Positions 61,941 through 64,000 of a DNA stretch of 64,000 nucleotides are shown here, in pieces. Source of the DNA: Membranipora membranacea. Its lineage: Eukaryota > Bryozoa > Gymnolaemata > Cheilostomatida > Membraniporidae. The stretch spans positions 14,138,001 through 14,202,000 of the forward strand of contig OU612065.1 in the NCBI GenBank assembly GCA_914767715.1, read 5' to 3'. Position numbers and translations under genes: made by a program. The notes beneath the pieces were generated by a model. The model did not search any database, was not told the DNA's origin, and saw only the letters and a program-made list of their open reading frames with translations. Every line of letters begins with the position of its first letter. Position 1 is the first letter of the stretch.

Positions 61941-63195
61941 ATGTGGAGTCTAAGCTTCAACATCATTTTGTTGCCTATACTTCTCTTCAGTGTTCAATCG
62001 GTATGTAGCAGCTATCTTGTTTCTTTTGGTGAATTTTATGCATAGATAAGATTTTCTGTTTGTATTATGCCTGCATGAACTTATGGATATAATGAAAAAA
62101 TGGTTCAACCGCTTTCAGTTACCCTCCGCTACAAAATGCTGCTATTATCTATGTTAATATCTCAATTCATTCAAGAGGTAGCTTGAAGCCAAACCATAAC
62201 AACCAAAAGTTAGGAATATATGCATGTATCAAGGCAATATCTGATAATATGAGTTCACCCAGGGAGTTACTCCTTGGTTTACCAATATGGATATTGATAA
62301 TGCTTGCCTTTTGTTGTTTTAGGCCGATGCTGCAACAGTGAAACATGCATCCACACGCCGATTCACTGTTGATTATGCTAAAGGAACTTTTGTGAAAGAT
62401 GGACAACCTTTTAATTATGTGTCAGGTCAGATTATTATTATACCGTCTTGTACTCAAATCACTCAGTTGTTTCAGTTTCAGTGCATTAGCTATAAAAAAA
62501 TGTTAGCGTACATAGTATCATCACATATTTGTTTCGCCGTCGTATATCTTTGGAGAAGAAATCAAACTAAGTTATGTAAATCTGCCTTGGTTTACAGTGT
62601 ACCATATGTAATAATAAACCACAACATTCTACTATTCAAAAATTGCATGGGGAACCTCTAAATTCATAATTATTATTCTGGAGAAAGAGTTAATCGCAGG
62701 GCATCTTCCCACATTGTTCAGTGCCATGGCGCTTTATTCACCTTGTAAGTTTCAATCTGTTTTCCTGTTGTACAGGAAGTATTCATTATGCCAGAGTACA
62801 CCAGGATATGTGGGAAGACAGGCTATACAAGATGAAATATGCTGGTTTGGATGCTATACAAGTGTAAGTTAGATTGATCTATATCCTCAAGCAGCACTAC
62901 AATATTGAGCTCGAGAAACTCACCAGTGCGATTTATCTGTCTTCTGTAAATAAAAATTGTATTGAGTTACAGGGTTTGTCTCTGTCAAAATGAATTATTT
63001 TCATGTTTTTTTGGAACATATATGTAATTAATACAATCTTTTAGGTATGTACCATGGAATTATCACGAAATGGAGAAGGGGCAGTATAACTTCAGTGGTG
63101 CCAGTGATATAGAGAGGTTCCTCGAGATAGCTCATAAACTAGAACTGTTAGTCATCCTCAGGCCAGGACCATATATCTGCGCTGAATGGGAGTTT
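61941..63195 (+). CDS. GLB1: Lysosomal beta-galactosidase GLB1, 5' part
   Basis: The first four exons are present: 61941-62000, 62323-62425, 62776-62863, 63045-63195, all in phase; the gene continues beyond the window. Exon 1 codes a 20-residue signal peptide ([20 protein letters not shown]). Next come [49 protein letters not shown] then [14 protein letters not shown], and [15 protein letters not shown]. These are the start of the glycoside hydrolase 35 TIM barrel, with the substrate-binding YVPWN and AEWE segments. The acid/base and nucleophile glutamates lie in later exons outside the window. GLB1 removes terminal beta-galactose from gangliosides and keratan sulfate in lysosomes. GH35 paralogs (GLB1L) are possible; the match through this region favours GLB1. 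Confidence 0.92.
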
Positions 63196-63550
63196 GTAAG
63201 TTCACATCATGTATCCTATTTGTTATCATTATTTGCATTCATTGGAATTATGGTCACTGATTTGTTATTTCACTGAGAAACAACAAAACAACAAGATGAT
63301 TAGGCTTGATCAGGGAGAATGGTACCCTGGTTTGATAATGACACACTACAAATTTTCAAATCGTAAGACATCAAACCTACTGTCAATTAAATTTAACATG
63401 AAGCATTAAACACCAATTAGTAAAAATGAGAATAAGAATAGTGACACTGAAATTTTAATTTCAATATTTATCTTTCGGATAAAGACCTCAAGAGCAAATA
63501 TGATTCGATGCTAGTTAATTTAGGCAAAATTTAAGTTCCTAAATTACTAA

Positions 63551-64000
63551 TAGACAGTTTTCTTAGCTCTTATTTATGCCTCAATTCGAAGTTGTCCTCT
63601 CTCCAGTTTGGTACTTTTAACCCACGCCGCATAGGAGAAACCTGCTGAAAGAGGGTTATATTGAAAACCGCTAATGTTGGGATAAAAATGATTTTTGATT
63701 CTGAGTCAGCACTATTGAAAACCCTGAGAGACAGGGTTTCCAAATCATTGGAGGCTTGAATGTTGATAAATCTTAATTTTAGTGACGAAACTCATGAAAT
63801 ATCTGCCAAATTGTCCGCAAAACAGGCGGAAAATGCTATAATTGACTATCCAAATACTAAAATTATTTCCCAAACTGTGTCCATATGAGTTTTCAATGTT
63901 GCAGATTCTGAATCCAAAAAAAAAAAAATTTCATCCTATTATAAGCGGTTTTCAAGATAACCCTCTTTTCAGCACGTTTTTCCTATGCGGCGTGGGTTAA
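63551..64000. mobile_element. Foldback element, copy 2 (cut by window end)
   Basis: From tagacagttttcttagctct this matches the reverse complement of the 32273-32787 element for its whole length up to the window end (cctatgcggcgtgggttaa), so perhaps 70 bp are missing. It lies in the GLB1 intron after exon 4. Confidence 0.85.

Noticed and set aside
40656-63195. A functional endosome-lysosome gene cluster
   Set aside because: SNX27, SLC38A7-like, syntaxin and GLB1 share an organelle system, but animal genes rarely cluster by pathway and unrelated genes lie among them.

Overview
This is nuclear DNA from an animal, most likely an invertebrate with a compact, AT-rich genome. Every recognisable gene is split by GT-AG introns, mostly 0.2-1.5 kb long, and splice phases join cleanly across almost all exons. 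The gene set is metazoan (KRIT1, SNX27, SLC38A7, TTI2, a syntaxin 7/12-type SNARE, GLB1). Roughly eight genes fit in 64 kb. I cannot name the species. Gene density and the modest divergence of the proteins would fit a sponge or another early-branching or compact-genome invertebrate, but that is inference.

Layout. 1-0.9 kb: 3' end of a gene paralogous to the next one. 0.55-6.65 kb: a 2.7-kb tandem duplication of that gene's 3' flank; the second copy carries an inserted element. 7.8-14.9 kb (+): a voltage-sensor protein of the Hv1 (HVCN1) proton-channel family, with an altered S4 and a large optional exon between S1 and S2. 14.9-18 kb: two sets of diverged tandem repeats. 18.0-28.5 kb (-): complete KRIT1/CCM1 in 16 exons. 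29.8-33.6 kb (+): complete TTI2 in 5 exons. 34.7-40.7 kb (-): SNX27 (PDZ-PX-FERM), complete except for an uncertain C-terminal end. 42.0-47.3 kb (+): complete SLC38A7-like amino-acid transporter in 9 exons. 47.6-54.8 kb (-): complete syntaxin 7/12-like SNARE in 11 exons. 57.2-58.8 kb (+): a small four-helix membrane protein with TMEM243-like architecture. 61.9 kb to the end (+): the first four exons of lysosomal beta-galactosidase (GLB1).

From KRIT1 to TMEM243-like the genes alternate strand (- + - + - +), so head-to-head starts (about 1.3 kb at KRIT1/TTI2 and SNX27/SLC38A7) alternate with tail-to-tail ends (only 351 bp at SLC38A7/syntaxin). The genes do not form one pathway, although SNX27, the syntaxin, SLC38A7 and GLB1 all act in the endosome-lysosome system; I regard that as coincidence.

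The most unusual content is (a) the Hv1-like gene, which keeps the S1 and S3 aspartates but has lost the first S4 arginine and the Hv1 signature tryptophan, and whose S1-S2 loop exon could be skipped in frame through a second acceptor; and (b) a population of tiny perfect or near-perfect hairpins (35-66 bp), several flanked by 8-10-bp direct repeats, which look like insertions of a minimal foldback element. Larger foldback elements (0.5-1.3 kb) with TTAA-type or other ends, a hAT-like MITE and a three-copy family with a GC-rich hairpin end lie in introns and intergenic DNA.
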